A stretch of 13,265 bases of DNA, from positions 1 through 13,265 of the forward strand of contig JAEWPX010000122.1 in the NCBI GenBank assembly GCA_023399375.1, given 5' to 3'. Positions 1 to 6,642 of this stretch are shown one piece after another. Position numbers and translations under genes: made by a program. The stretch comes from Pseudomonadota bacterium (lineage in GTDB: Bacteria > Desulfobacterota > Desulfovibrionia > Desulfovibrionales > Desulfovibrionaceae). The notes under the pieces are model-generated. The model had not been told where the DNA came from. It was given only the letters and a program-made list of their open reading frames with translations, and searched no databases. Position 1 is the first letter of the stretch; every line of letters begins with the position of its first letter.

Positions 1-1
1 C

Positions 2-253
2 GCCTACACGCGCATGCTCGGCGAGGCGGGATTCAAGTACCTGTTCCACACCGGCGACGAGCCAGTCACGGCCAAGACCAAGGCCGGGGCCATCCCGCGC
101 ATCGCCGCGCACAACCTGTCCGTGACGGTGCTGGCTTCGGTGCTGCGGGGGCATGAGGCGATGATGGCCAAGGTGCAGCCGGAGAAGGATGCCGCCGGCA
201 CGTTGCTGAGCGCCACGCCTCCGGCCGGGACCATTCCACGCAACGTGGAGTAG
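2..253 (+). CDS. C-terminal fragment, possible polysaccharide deacetylase-like protein
   Basis: The frame is open from the window edge and ends at TAG 251-253, so the gene starts upstream and only about 83 residues are visible. The fragment begins AYTRMLGEAGFKYLFHTGDE and contains AGAIPRI. An ageing 'aaGfkyaf' strand followed some 20 residues later by 'iPRi' is the usual end of NodB-type polysaccharide deacetylase domains, which remove acetyl groups from cell-wall or exported polysaccharides. The catalytic Asp/His motifs would lie upstream and cannot be checked. A tail of about 50 residues rich in Ala, Thr and Pro follows the fold. No hairpin terminator follows the stop, although a TTTTTT run overlaps it. 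The family assignment is a weak inference; the reading frame itself looks real from its codon use. Confidence 0.5.
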   Translation, partial: AYTRMLGEAGFKYLFHTGDEPVTAKTKAGAIPRIAAHNLSVTVLASVLRGHEAMMAKVQPEKDAAGTLLSATPPAGTIPRNVE

Positions 254-633
254 TTTTTTCGCGCCGCGCCAACCGGCCGCAATCACGGGTGTAACCGTTC
301 GCCCTCGCAGACGTCGTTCTCCCCCGTTTTCCATTCGCCGTGGACATTGTCCGGCCTTCTCTCCGCGTTTTTCAGCTATTTTCTTGAAATAGGTGACTCC
401 ACCTCTTCCCTGCGGCGCTTCGCCGCTGGCGCCCGTGGTCACGGAATTTGGCCGGGCGTGCTGGCCGGCTTCGCGGCCTGCGGGGCAGCCCCATTTCCGC
501 GACCACAGACCCCGGCGCACCGCTCGCCGACCATCTCCCCATCCACCTTCCGTCCCCCCCGGCCAGGGGGGCCGGGGGGGATGATCCCCCCCGGCCGCCG
601 GAGGCATCTTCTCTTCTCTCTTTTTTTCCCCGA
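254..633. other. 380-bp intergenic region with nested inverted repeats
   Basis: No convincing gene lies here; the open frames have codon use unlike their neighbours and no ribosome sites. It holds a small hairpin GCGGCG-CTT-CGCCGC (412-426). It also holds a long-range imperfect inverted repeat, GTGGTCACGGAATTTGG at 435-451 against CCATTTCCGCGACCAC at 491-506, enclosing the GC-rich stretch 452-490. The last part (554-627) is a copy of the intergenic hairpin repeat annotated separately. A pyrimidine-rich run (606-631) leads into the stop codon of the minus-strand lipoprotein gene. It could be a relic of a mobile or untranslated structured element. Confidence 0.5.
554..627 (-). repeat. Intergenic hairpin repeat, copy 1
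   Basis: Read on the minus strand it begins just after the lipoprotein stop codon: an A/G-rich tract, then GCCTCCGGCGGCC (complement of 593-605), then a perfect hairpin with arms 570-580 (GGCCGGGGGGG) and 586-596 around the loop ATGAT. A second, adjacent hairpin uses C-run 555-560 and G-run 566-571. The order A/G tract, GCCTCCGGCGGCC, hairpin A, hairpin B is the same as in copy 2 (7906-7976); copy 3 (3911-3942) has the core and hairpin A. The T-run appears only when it is read on the plus strand, so it is not an ordinary terminator for the gene it follows. Confidence 0.75.
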
Positions 634-930
634 CTAAGGCATGCGCAGATAGCGGGCGTCCATCCAGCCGGGCACGCCGGAGTCGGACACGACGATGCGG
701 GCCCAGCCGTTCTGGTATTCGTAGACCCGCAGCGCCTGGCCGCGGTAGACGACGGTGCGCACTTCGCAGCTGGGCGAGGGGCAGGCGCGCACGTTGACCG
801 AATCCGCGCCCACGACGCGGACGTAGCCGGCCGGCGGCGGCGGAGTGAGGTCGATGGACACGCTGCACCCGACGACCAGCGTGGCGAGCAGCAACAGCAG
901 ACCGAACGCGTGGGCAAGAGTCTTTTTCAT
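634..930 (-). CDS. SH3-domain lipoprotein
   Basis: This 98-residue secreted lipoprotein is probably anchored in the cell envelope. Its signal peptide is MKKTLAHAF followed by a Leu-rich core and lipobox VVGC, which predicts lipid attachment at Cys22. After a short Pro-rich linker (TPPPPAG), residues of about 28-98 form a bacterial SH3-like (SH3b) domain: VNVRACPSPSCEVRTVVYRG, then LRVYEYQNGWARI and a terminal GWMDARYLR, the typical SH3b signature. Such domains bind peptidoglycan or other envelope partners. The start at 930 is preferred over longer in-frame starts because AGGGGGA lies just upstream on the minus strand and the signal peptide begins there. Two cysteines in the SH3 part (CPSPSC) may form a disulfide. 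It is divergent from the hydrolase at 1038 and followed by hairpin repeat copy 1. Confidence 0.88.
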   Translation of the reverse strand: MKKTLAHAFGLLLLLATLVVGCSVSIDLTPPPPAGYVRVVGADSVNVRACPSPSCEVRTVVYRGQALRVYEYQNGWARIVVSDSGVPGWMDARYLRMP

Positions 931-954
931 GGCTTCCCCCTGGCGAGACAGGAA

Positions 955-984
955 ATAGTAGTTTTTTCCTGCCCGAATCGTCAC
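955..984 (-). promoter_or_regulatory. Weak candidate promoter for the SH3 lipoprotein
   Basis: On the minus strand, GTGACG (complement of 979-984) and TACTAT (complement of 955-960) are separated by 18 nt. Each matches the sigma-70 consensus at four of six bases. It lies 25 nt upstream of the start at 930. No other candidate in the divergent gap was better. Confidence 0.3.
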
Positions 985-1037
985 GCTTTGTCTAGGATTT
1001 CCTTGACTTTTTTCCATTGCATGACCACAGGGTGATA

Positions 1038-1874
1038 ATGCGCCTGACCGTACTGGTGGACAACAACACCCTGACCGACCGCTACCTGCTGGGCGAGGCG
1101 GGACTTTCCTTTTTGCTGCGCGACGGCGGCAGCCGGGTGTTGTTCGACTGCGGTTTTTCCGACGTGATTTGCGCCAATGCGGCCCGGATGGGCATCGATC
1201 TCGGCGCGGTGGACGTCGTGGCGCTTTCGCACGGCCATCTGGATCACACCTGGGGTTTGGCGCATCTGGTGACGCATTTCACGGTGCGCGCCCTGGAGGG
1301 CCGCACGCCCGGCCGGCCGCTTCTGGTGGCCCATCCCGAGGCGTTCGCGACCCGGCGTTTAAACGGCATGAACATCGGCTCCATGGTGTCCGAGGCGACG
1401 CTTGGCGACCATTTCACGTTCCGGCTGACGCGCGAGCCGCTGCGGCTCACGGACTGGCTGTTTTTTCTGGGGGAGATCCCGCGGCAGTTCCCCTTCGAGG
1501 CCACGCCGCCCATGGGCGTGCGCCTGACGACGGCCGGGGCCGTGCCGGACACGCTGCCCGACGACACGGCGTTGGCCTATCTGGGCGAGGACGGCCTGGT
1601 CATCGTCACGGGCTGTTCCCATGCCGGCATCTGCAACATCGTGGCCCATGCCCGCGAGGTCACGGGCGAGTCACGGGTGGCGGCCATCGTGGGCGGCCTG
1701 CATCTTTTCGACGCTTCCGAGGACCGGATCATGGCCGTGACCGACTGGCTGGCCGACGCCGGGGTTTCGGCCCTGTATCCCTGCCATTGCACGGGATTTG
1801 CCGCCACGATGGCCCTGGCGGCGCGGCTTCCGGTGCACGAGGTCGGCGTGGGGCTTTCGCTTGCCTTCGACTGA
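1038..1874 (+). CDS. Metallo-beta-lactamase-fold hydrolase, COG1237 type
   Basis: A 278-residue metal-dependent hydrolase, probably cytoplasmic because no signal peptide is seen. The fold's metal site is clear: SHGHLDH (residues 64-70) is the HxHxDH motif. The later motifs TGCSHAGICNI (His195), GGLHLF and YPCHCTGF are the pattern of the COG1237 branch rather than of glyoxalase II or true beta-lactamases. That branch includes the archaeal MJ0301-type enzyme linked to methanopterin synthesis (dihydropterin ribofuranosylaminobenzene phosphate synthase), but bacterial members have no settled substrate. A pterin-related or phosphoester substrate is only a guess. The ATG at 1038 is chosen because AGGGTG lies a few bases upstream and MRLTVLVDN starts the first strand; an in-frame TTG at 1017 is less likely. 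It precedes glgB by 90 bp, a gap with its own promoter candidate. Confidence 0.88.
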   Translation: MRLTVLVDNNTLTDRYLLGEAGLSFLLRDGGSRVLFDCGFSDVICANAARMGIDLGAVDVVALSHGHLDHTWGLAHLVTHFTVRALEGRTPGRPLLVAHPEAFATRRLNGMNIGSMVSEATLGDHFTFRLTREPLRLTDWLFFLGEIPRQFPFEATPPMGVRLTTAGAVPDTLPDDTALAYLGEDGLVIVTGCSHAGICNIVAHAREVTGESRVAAIVGGLHLFDASEDRIMAVTDWLADAGVSALYPCHCTGFAATMALAARLPVHEVGVGLSLAFD

Positions 1875-1882
1875 CCCGTCAT

Positions 1883-1911
1883 TTGCCCGCACAGCCTCTT
1901 TAGATTACAAG
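1883..1911 (+). promoter_or_regulatory. Candidate sigma-70 promoter for glgB
   Basis: TTGCCC (1883-1888) and TACAAG (1906-1911) are separated by exactly 17 nt in the 90-bp gap before glgB, which is more AT-rich than its surroundings around 1889-1925. The same -35 hexamer and spacing are seen before the flavoprotein gene at 5440. This suggests glgB can be transcribed independently of the hydrolase upstream. Confidence 0.42.
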
Positions 1912-1964
1912 AAGTTCCCCAAATACCGCCCGCGGGGGCAGCTTTTCCCTTTGAGGAGTGCGCA

Positions 1965-3893
1965 ATGATGTGGGACGCCAAGTCTCCCCGCCACGACGTG
2001 TCGCGATTCACCGAGCACGATGTCTATCTTTTCAAGCAGGGCAACCATTTCGACCTGCACGACAAGCTCGGCTCCCGGGCCATGACAGTGGAGGACGAAC
2101 CCGGCGTGCATTTCGCGGTCTGGGCGCCCAACGCCAAGGCCGTCTCCGTGGTCGGCGACTTCAACGGCTGGGAACCCGGCCGCCATTCCATGGCCGTGCG
2201 CCAGGACGCCTCGGGCATCTACGAGTGCTTCGTGCCGGGGCTCGGCAACGGCGCGCGCTACAAGTACCACATCCATTCGGCCGTGGGCGATTACCGGGCG
2301 GACAAGGGCGACCCCTACGCGTTTTACTGGGAGACTTCGCCGAGCACGGCCTCCATCGTCTGGGACCTTGGCTACGACTGGAACGACGCTTCGTGGATGG
2401 CTTCGCGCCATGAGAAGAACGGTTTTTCCGCGCCGGTTTCCATCTACGAAGTCCATTTCGGCTCCTTCATGCGCGTGCACGAGGACCGCTACCGCTCCCT
2501 GTCCTATGTCGAGATGGCCGACCGGCTGACCGAGCACGTGCTGCGCTCCGGCTTTTCCCATGTGGAATTCCTGCCCATCATGGAACATCCTTTTTTCGGC
2601 TCCTGGGGCTACCAGACGCTCGGGTATTTCGCCCCGACGAGCCGCTTCGGCACGCCGCAGCAGTTCATGGCGCTCATCGACCGCCTGCACCAGAACGGCA
2701 TCGGCGTGATCCTCGACTGGGTGCCGTCCCATTTCCCCACGGACGGCCACGGCCTGTCCTTTTTCGACGGCACGCACCTCTACGAGCACGCCGACCCCAA
2801 GCGCGGCTACCATCCGGACTGGAACTGCTACATCTTCAACACCGGCCGCTACGAAGTGCGCGCGTTCCTCATTTCCAGCGCGCTTTTCTGGCTCTCGCGC
2901 TACCACGTGGACGCCTTGCGCGTGGACGCCGTGGCCTCCATGCTCTATCTCGACTATTCCCGGCGCGAGGGGGAGTGGATTCCCAATGCGCACGGCGGCC
3001 GCGAAAGCATCGAGAGCATCGAGTTCCTGCGCCGTCTCAACGAGATGGTCTACACCCGTTTCCCGGGCGTCGAGACCATTGCCGAGGAATCGACGTCCTG
3101 GCCCATGGTGTCGCGGCCGCCCTATCTCGGGGGCCTCGGGTTCGGCATGAAGTGGAACATGGGCTGGATGCACGACACGCTGCGTTACTTCTCCCGCGAC
3201 CCCATCTTTCGCAAATACCATCACGGCGAGCTGACATTCAGCATCTGGTACGCGTTTTCGGAGAACTTCGTGCTGGCGCTGTCCCACGACGAGGTGGTCT
3301 ACGGCAAGGGCAGCCTGCTCGGGAAAATGCCGGGCGACGACTGGCGGCGGTTCGCCAATTTGCGCCTGCTCTACGGCTACATGTTCGGCCATCCCGGCAA
3401 GAAGCTCTTGTTCATGGGCGGCGAGTTCGGCCAGTGGCAGGAATGGAACCACGACGCCGAGCCGCAGTGGGAGCTGCTCGAGTCCCCGCCGCACCAGGGC
3501 GTGCTGCAGTGGGTGGCGGACCTCAACCACCTCTACCGCACGCAGACGGCCCTGCACGAGCGCGATTTCAAGGCCGAGGGCTTCGAGTGGATCGACTACC
3601 GCGACGCCGAGGCGAGCGTGCTGGCCTTCCTGCGCCGCGGCAAGCGGCATGACGACGTGGTGCTCGTGGCGCTCAACTTCACGCCCGTGCCCCGCGAGGG
3701 CTACCGCATCGGCGTGCCCATTCCGGGACTGTGGACGGAGCTATTAAACAGCGACGCCAAGGCCTACGGCGGCTCGGGCCTGGGCAACGCCGGCGCGGTC
3801 ATGGCCGAGGAGATCGAGAGCTTCGACCACCCGTACTCCCTGAGCCTGACCCTGCCGCCGCTGGCGGCCGTGTTCATGCGGCCGGCGCGGTAG
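1965..3893 (+). CDS. glgB: 1,4-alpha-glucan branching enzyme
   Basis: A 642-residue cytoplasmic GH13 enzyme that cuts an alpha-1,4-glucan chain and rejoins it as an alpha-1,6 branch during glycogen synthesis. An N-terminal CBM48 domain (about 45-130, VHFAVWAPNAKAVSVVGDFN) precedes the (beta/alpha)8 barrel. The barrel keeps the family motifs: DWVPSHFPTD (region I), DALRVDAVASMLYLDY with nucleophile Asp321, ETIAEEST with acid/base Glu374, and LALSHDEVVYGKGSLL with Asp442. A C-terminal all-beta domain closes the protein. The length fits the shorter GlgB type that lacks the extra N-terminal module of the E. coli enzyme (728 residues). GAGGAG at 1953-1958 places the start at the ATG at 1965; a second ATG follows at once. 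The only other glucan gene here is malQ at 7977-9485, on the other strand. Confidence 0.97.
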   Translation: MMWDAKSPRHDVSRFTEHDVYLFKQGNHFDLHDKLGSRAMTVEDEPGVHFAVWAPNAKAVSVVGDFNGWEPGRHSMAVRQDASGIYECFVPGLGNGARYKYHIHSAVGDYRADKGDPYAFYWETSPSTASIVWDLGYDWNDASWMASRHEKNGFSAPVSIYEVHFGSFMRVHEDRYRSLSYVEMADRLTEHVLRSGFSHVEFLPIMEHPFFGSWGYQTLGYFAPTSRFGTPQQFMALIDRLHQNGIGVILDWVPSHFPTDGHGLSFFDGTHLYEHADPKRGYHPDWNCYIFNTGRYEVRAFLISSALFWLSRYHVDALRVDAVASMLYLDYSRREGEWIPNAHGGRESIESIEFLRRLNEMVYTRFPGVETIAEESTSWPMVSRPPYLGGLGFGMKWNMGWMHDTLRYFSRDPIFRKYHHGELTFSIWYAFSENFVLALSHDEVVYGKGSLLGKMPGDDWRRFANLRLLYGYMFGHPGKKLLFMGGEFGQWQEWNHDAEPQWELLESPPHQGVLQWVADLNHLYRTQTALHERDFKAEGFEWIDYRDAEASVLAFLRRGKRHDDVVLVALNFTPVPREGYRIGVPIPGLWTELLNSDAKAYGGSGLGNAGAVMAEEIESFDHPYSLSLTLPPLAAVFMRPAR

Positions 3894-3910
3894 CTCTGTC
3901 GGGCGGGGAA

Positions 3911-3942
3911 CCTCCGGCGGCCAGGGGGCAGGTGCCCTCTGG
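3911..3942 (+). repeat. Intergenic hairpin repeat, copy 3
   Basis: Starting 17 nt after the glgB stop is CCTCCGGCGGCC followed by a hairpin with arms 3921-3930 (CCAGGGGGCA) and 3933-3942 (TGCCCTCTGG), complete if one G-T wobble is allowed, around a 2-nt centre. It is the same core as copies 1 and 2 and again lies in the sense orientation of the gene it follows. The A/G-rich tract seen in the other two copies is missing. A short palindrome TCTTGCAAGA (3945-3954) stands where hairpin B would be. Confidence 0.7.
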
Positions 3943-4078
3943 ATTCTTGCAAGAGCCGGACCCAATGCCGGAGCCCGGCCTTGCGGGGAGTCTTGATTCA
4001 TGCGCGGGTCTTGGATCCGATCCATAACCAGGCGCAACTTTTTCCCAGCAGAATAGGAACGTCTCAATGAAGCGCCGC

Positions 4079-4609
4079 CTACGGCTTGCAGCCGTGTTGC
4101 GCATGGGAAACGGCGCTGAGAAAGCGGTCCATTTCCGGCCGTGATGACAATATGATCTTCTGACCTGAAAAGCCCTCGAACAAGGAAGCATGTCCTCCTC
4201 GCGAGCTTGAGGTCGCCCTGATGTCGTAGTCCGCTGCCCATGCAAGCAAAGAATTGAATGACGCCTCGTCCCCTCCGCGTCGAATGCCTCGTTGGCGCAG
4301 GTTGTCGAGACACTCGTCAACGTGCACAGTGAGCCAGATCAGCGTTGTCGCCCGCGCGAGGGCTGGCTTGGCAAGCCAGCCATAGACCCCCTCGATCACC
4401 CAGGCTTGGTCGGCAGCAGCGGCACGGACCATTGCGAGCGCGACCTGCTTGTCACGCGCGGCGGCATAGTCGCCGGGTTCCCAATGAATGCCATCGAGAT
4501 CCAAGGCGTCGACCGAAAGGAGCAGGGAAAGCCGTTTAGCCAGGAAACTCTTTCCGGATCCGCTGTTGCCCAGGATCAGCGTGCGATCCATTGCATTTCG
4601 ATCGAACAT
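4079..4609 (-). CDS. Small P-loop NTPase, adenylate-kinase-like fold
   Basis: A 176-residue cytoplasmic P-loop protein. Walker A is GNSGSGKS (residues 14-21) on the first strand RTLILGNSG. DALDLDGIHW and IEGVYGWLAKP follow as the acceptor-side strands of the kinase fold. Near the end, RGIRRGGDEASFNSLLAWA gives the arginine-rich lid-like segment. The architecture matches the group often annotated as adenylate kinase-like or topology modulation (FlaR-like) proteins, which probably phosphorylate a small molecule; no substrate can be read from the sequence. The start at 4609 has GGGG upstream on the minus strand, while a second ATG at 4591 lacks a ribosome site. It lies 44 nt after the HAD gene on the same strand and may be its operon partner. 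Its base composition is markedly lower in GC than its neighbours (61 of 120 bases in 4141-4260 by hand count), suggesting recent acquisition. Confidence 0.82.
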   Translation of the reverse strand: MFDRNAMDRTLILGNSGSGKSFLAKRLSLLLSVDALDLDGIHWEPGDYAAARDKQVALAMVRAAAADQAWVIEGVYGWLAKPALARATTLIWLTVHVDECLDNLRQRGIRRGGDEASFNSLLAWAADYDIRATSSSRGGHASLFEGFSGQKIILSSRPEMDRFLSAVSHAQHGCKP

Positions 4610-4653
4610 CGAGACCCCATCGGGCGTAAGGACGCATTTATTACGGACAAATC

Positions 4654-5322
4654 TTAGCGGGCGAGCATGGCCACCAGTGCGCCGACGTTCGGGGCCAGAT
4701 AGTCCGGGCTGTAGCGGGCGAGTTCGGCGAGCGGCGTGCGGCCGCTGGCCACGCCGGCCGTGCGCGTGCCGGCGGCGCGGCCCGTGGCGATGTCCATGGG
4801 ATGGTCGCCGACCATGAGCGCGCGCGCGGGGTCCGCGCCGAGCGTCGCCAGGGCGTCCAGGAGATGGCCCGGGTCCGGCTTGACGCGGCGGGCGTCGTCG
4901 CGGGCGAGCAGCACGCCGGCATAGGCGGCGAGGTCGGGAAAGACCGTGAGCACCGCCGCGCGGCAGTTGCGGGTGATGACGCCGACCTTGGTCCCGGCGT
5001 CGGCCAGGCGGGTCAGCGCGGCCTTCGTGGCGGGGAAAAGCCTGGCCGCGGCGGCCGAAGCGACTTCCTGGTCCCGGATGCCCCGGGCCACGGCGGCCTC
5101 GAACGCTTCCGCCTGCGCGGGCGAAGCCTCGCGAATCCGCGCGGCGAGCCTTGCGGCGTATTCCAGGGCGGGCAGTCCGTCGGCCGGCGGCAGATCGGGC
5201 AGGCGGACGGCGGCCTCGCGGGCCACCATTTCCTTCATGACGTTGAAATCGATGACGAGTTCGGCAAGGGTGCCGTCGAAGTCGAACACGACGGCGTCGA
5301 AAGGCAGGCGGAAATGCGTCAC
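4654..5322 (-). CDS. HAD-family (HAD-IA) hydrolase
   Basis: A 222-residue cytoplasmic phosphatase of the haloacid dehalogenase superfamily. All four motifs are present: VVFDFDGTL with nucleophile Asp14 and Asp16, VITRN with Thr117, RRVKPDPG with Lys148, and VGDHPMD with Asp173 and Asp177. A helical cap (about 20-95) sits between motifs I and II, as in the phosphoglycolate phosphatase (Gph) group. The exact substrate is not decided by these motifs; phosphoglycolate and other small sugar or nucleotide phosphates are possible. The start is taken as GTG at 5322, because no ATG lies close to the first strand and a GGGG tract precedes it; a GTG start is the main uncertainty. It is divergent from the flavoprotein gene at 5440 and followed by the P-loop gene. 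Confidence 0.88.
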   Translation of the reverse strand: MTHFRLPFDAVVFDFDGTLAELVIDFNVMKEMVAREAAVRLPDLPPADGLPALEYAARLAARIREASPAQAEAFEAAVARGIRDQEVASAAAARLFPATKAALTRLADAGTKVGVITRNCRAAVLTVFPDLAAYAGVLLARDDARRVKPDPGHLLDALATLGADPARALMVGDHPMDIATGRAAGTRTAGVASGRTPLAELARYSPDYLAPNVGALVAMLAR

Positions 5323-5343
5323 GCCAAAACCCCCGGTCGCGCA

Positions 5344-5372
5344 TTGCCCCGCGGGCGCGCTGCGGTTATGCT
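5344..5372 (+). promoter_or_regulatory. Candidate sigma-70 promoter for the flavoprotein-lipoprotein pair
   Basis: TTGCCC (5344-5349), a 17-nt spacer and TATGCT (5367-5372) lie in the divergent gap, 68 nt before the ATG at 5440. The hexamers match consensus at four of six positions each, and the spacing is ideal. The layout mirrors the candidate before glgB. Confidence 0.45.
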
Positions 5373-5439
5373 CGGGCACCGTTAGCCGGCGGGGCCGTCC
5401 TTGGCAACCCGGCGCAAACCTTTTGCCGCACCAATCCCC

Positions 5440-6636
5440 ATGACCGCAACCCATGACGTCGTCATCGTCGGCGCGGGCCCGTCCGGGGCCACCGCCGCCC
5501 AGGTCCTGGCCCAGAAGGGCTTTTCCGTCTGCGTGCTGGACAAGGCCGCTTTCCCCCGCGACAAGCTCTGCGCGGGGCTGCTCACCTGGAAGGCCGTGGA
5601 CGTGCTCGAACGCGTCTTCGCCGAAACGGCCGAAGGGCTTCTCGCCACGGGCGTGTTCAATACCGCCGCGAGCAGCTACTGTATCCGCTTCCGCGAGCGC
5701 GTCATCGCCGCCGGCGACATCTTCTACCCCTTCCACCTGACCGCGCGCCGGGTTTTCGACAAGCACCTGCTCGACCGCGCCATCCGCGCCGGGGCGGACG
5801 TGCGCCTGGAATCCCGCGTCGTGTCCGTGGACGCGGCAAACGCCGTCGTGCGTCTGGACGACGGCCGGGAACTGCGCGGCCGCTACCTGATCGGGGCCGA
5901 CGGCGTGGGGAGCGTGGTGCGCGCGGCCTGCCCCATCGACCGCGCCGCCTGGAAGGCGGGGCTCGGCGGGGCCATGGAATTCTACCTGCCGCGCACGGCC
6001 CCGCTCCTTGCCGGGCGCGTCCATGCGGACCTGCACGCGACGCATCCCACGGTCTACGCCGGGTTCCTGCGCGCGGGCTACGGCTGGGTGTTTCCGCACA
6101 AGGACTATCTCGCCATCGGCATCGGCGGCCACAGCGCCCGCCACGCCAAGGAATTCCGCCCGAAATTCCGCGAATTCGTCGAGTTCCTGGGCCTTCCCGG
6201 CGAACTTGCCGAAAAATCGAAGGGGCACGGCCTGCCTTACGGCAACTACCTGGACGCACCCTGGCACGGCCGGACCATGCTCGTCGGCGACGCGGCCGGG
6301 CTCGTGGAAACGCTTTTCGGCGAAGGCATATACTACGCGCTGCGCAGCGGCGAGTTGGCCGGGGAGGCGGCCGCCGCGGCCCTGTCGCGCGGCGCGGACC
6401 CCTTCGCCGTCTACGGCAAGGGGCTAAAGCGCGACATCCTGCCGGAGCTCGTCTGGTCGCGCAAACTGCGGCGCGTGCTCTACGCCAGCCAGTCCTGGGG
6501 CTTTTTGCCGCTTCTGTGCTTCGTGCGCGGCGGCGGCAGGCTGCTTGGCGAGATGGTCCACGGCGTGCGTTCCTACCGCCTGCTGCTGCGCCGGGCGGCC
6601 GGCCCCCGGCCGAACGGCGGGGGCGCGGGAGCCTAG
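5440..6636 (+). CDS. Geranylgeranyl-reductase-family FAD-dependent oxidoreductase
   Basis: A 398-residue flavoprotein of the p-hydroxybenzoate hydroxylase fold. The FAD dinucleotide site VVIVGAGPSG (residues 7-16) is followed by Asp34 (ribose contact) and PRDKLCAG (39-46). The Cys-x-Gly there is typical of the geranylgeranyl reductase family, which saturates isoprenoid double bonds of lipids or quinone side chains. LIGADGVGSVVR is the central GD motif, and MLVGDAAGLVETLFGEGI (Asp284) is the second flavin motif. Its likely substrate is a membrane isoprenoid, but related proteins also halogenate or hydroxylate, so the reaction is inferred. The ATG at 5440 starts directly before the first strand, although its ribosome site is very weak; an in-frame TTG at 5401 would add 13 unconserved-looking residues. 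The lipoprotein gene begins 6 nt after the stop, so the two are almost certainly co-transcribed. Confidence 0.88.
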   Translation: MTATHDVVIVGAGPSGATAAQVLAQKGFSVCVLDKAAFPRDKLCAGLLTWKAVDVLERVFAETAEGLLATGVFNTAASSYCIRFRERVIAAGDIFYPFHLTARRVFDKHLLDRAIRAGADVRLESRVVSVDAANAVVRLDDGRELRGRYLIGADGVGSVVRAACPIDRAAWKAGLGGAMEFYLPRTAPLLAGRVHADLHATHPTVYAGFLRAGYGWVFPHKDYLAIGIGGHSARHAKEFRPKFREFVEFLGLPGELAEKSKGHGLPYGNYLDAPWHGRTMLVGDAAGLVETLFGEGIYYALRSGELAGEAAAAALSRGADPFAVYGKGLKRDILPELVWSRKLRRVLYASQSWGFLPLLCFVRGGGRLLGEMVHGVRSYRLLLRRAAGPRPNGGGAGA

Positions 6637-6642
6637 ACCGCC

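Noticed and set aside
1003..1039. Sigma-70 promoter TTGACT ... GATAAT before the hydrolase
   Set aside because: The spacer is 25 nt and the -10 element would overlap the start codon.
1905..3650. Long open frame (581 codons) on the minus strand under glgB
   Set aside because: It is the antisense shadow of a high-GC gene with complete GH13 motifs; its translation is rich in His, Val, Glu and Ala with no recognisable domain.
4610..5344. Upstream in-frame extension of the P-loop gene through the HAD gene, suggesting a fusion
   Set aside because: The extension is an arginine-rich shadow of the HAD frame; the P-loop gene has its own start, ribosome site and base composition.
5323..6267. N-terminal extension of the HAD frame under the flavoprotein gene
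   Set aside because: Antisense shadow with no domain; the HAD core begins at residue 8 from the GTG at 5322.
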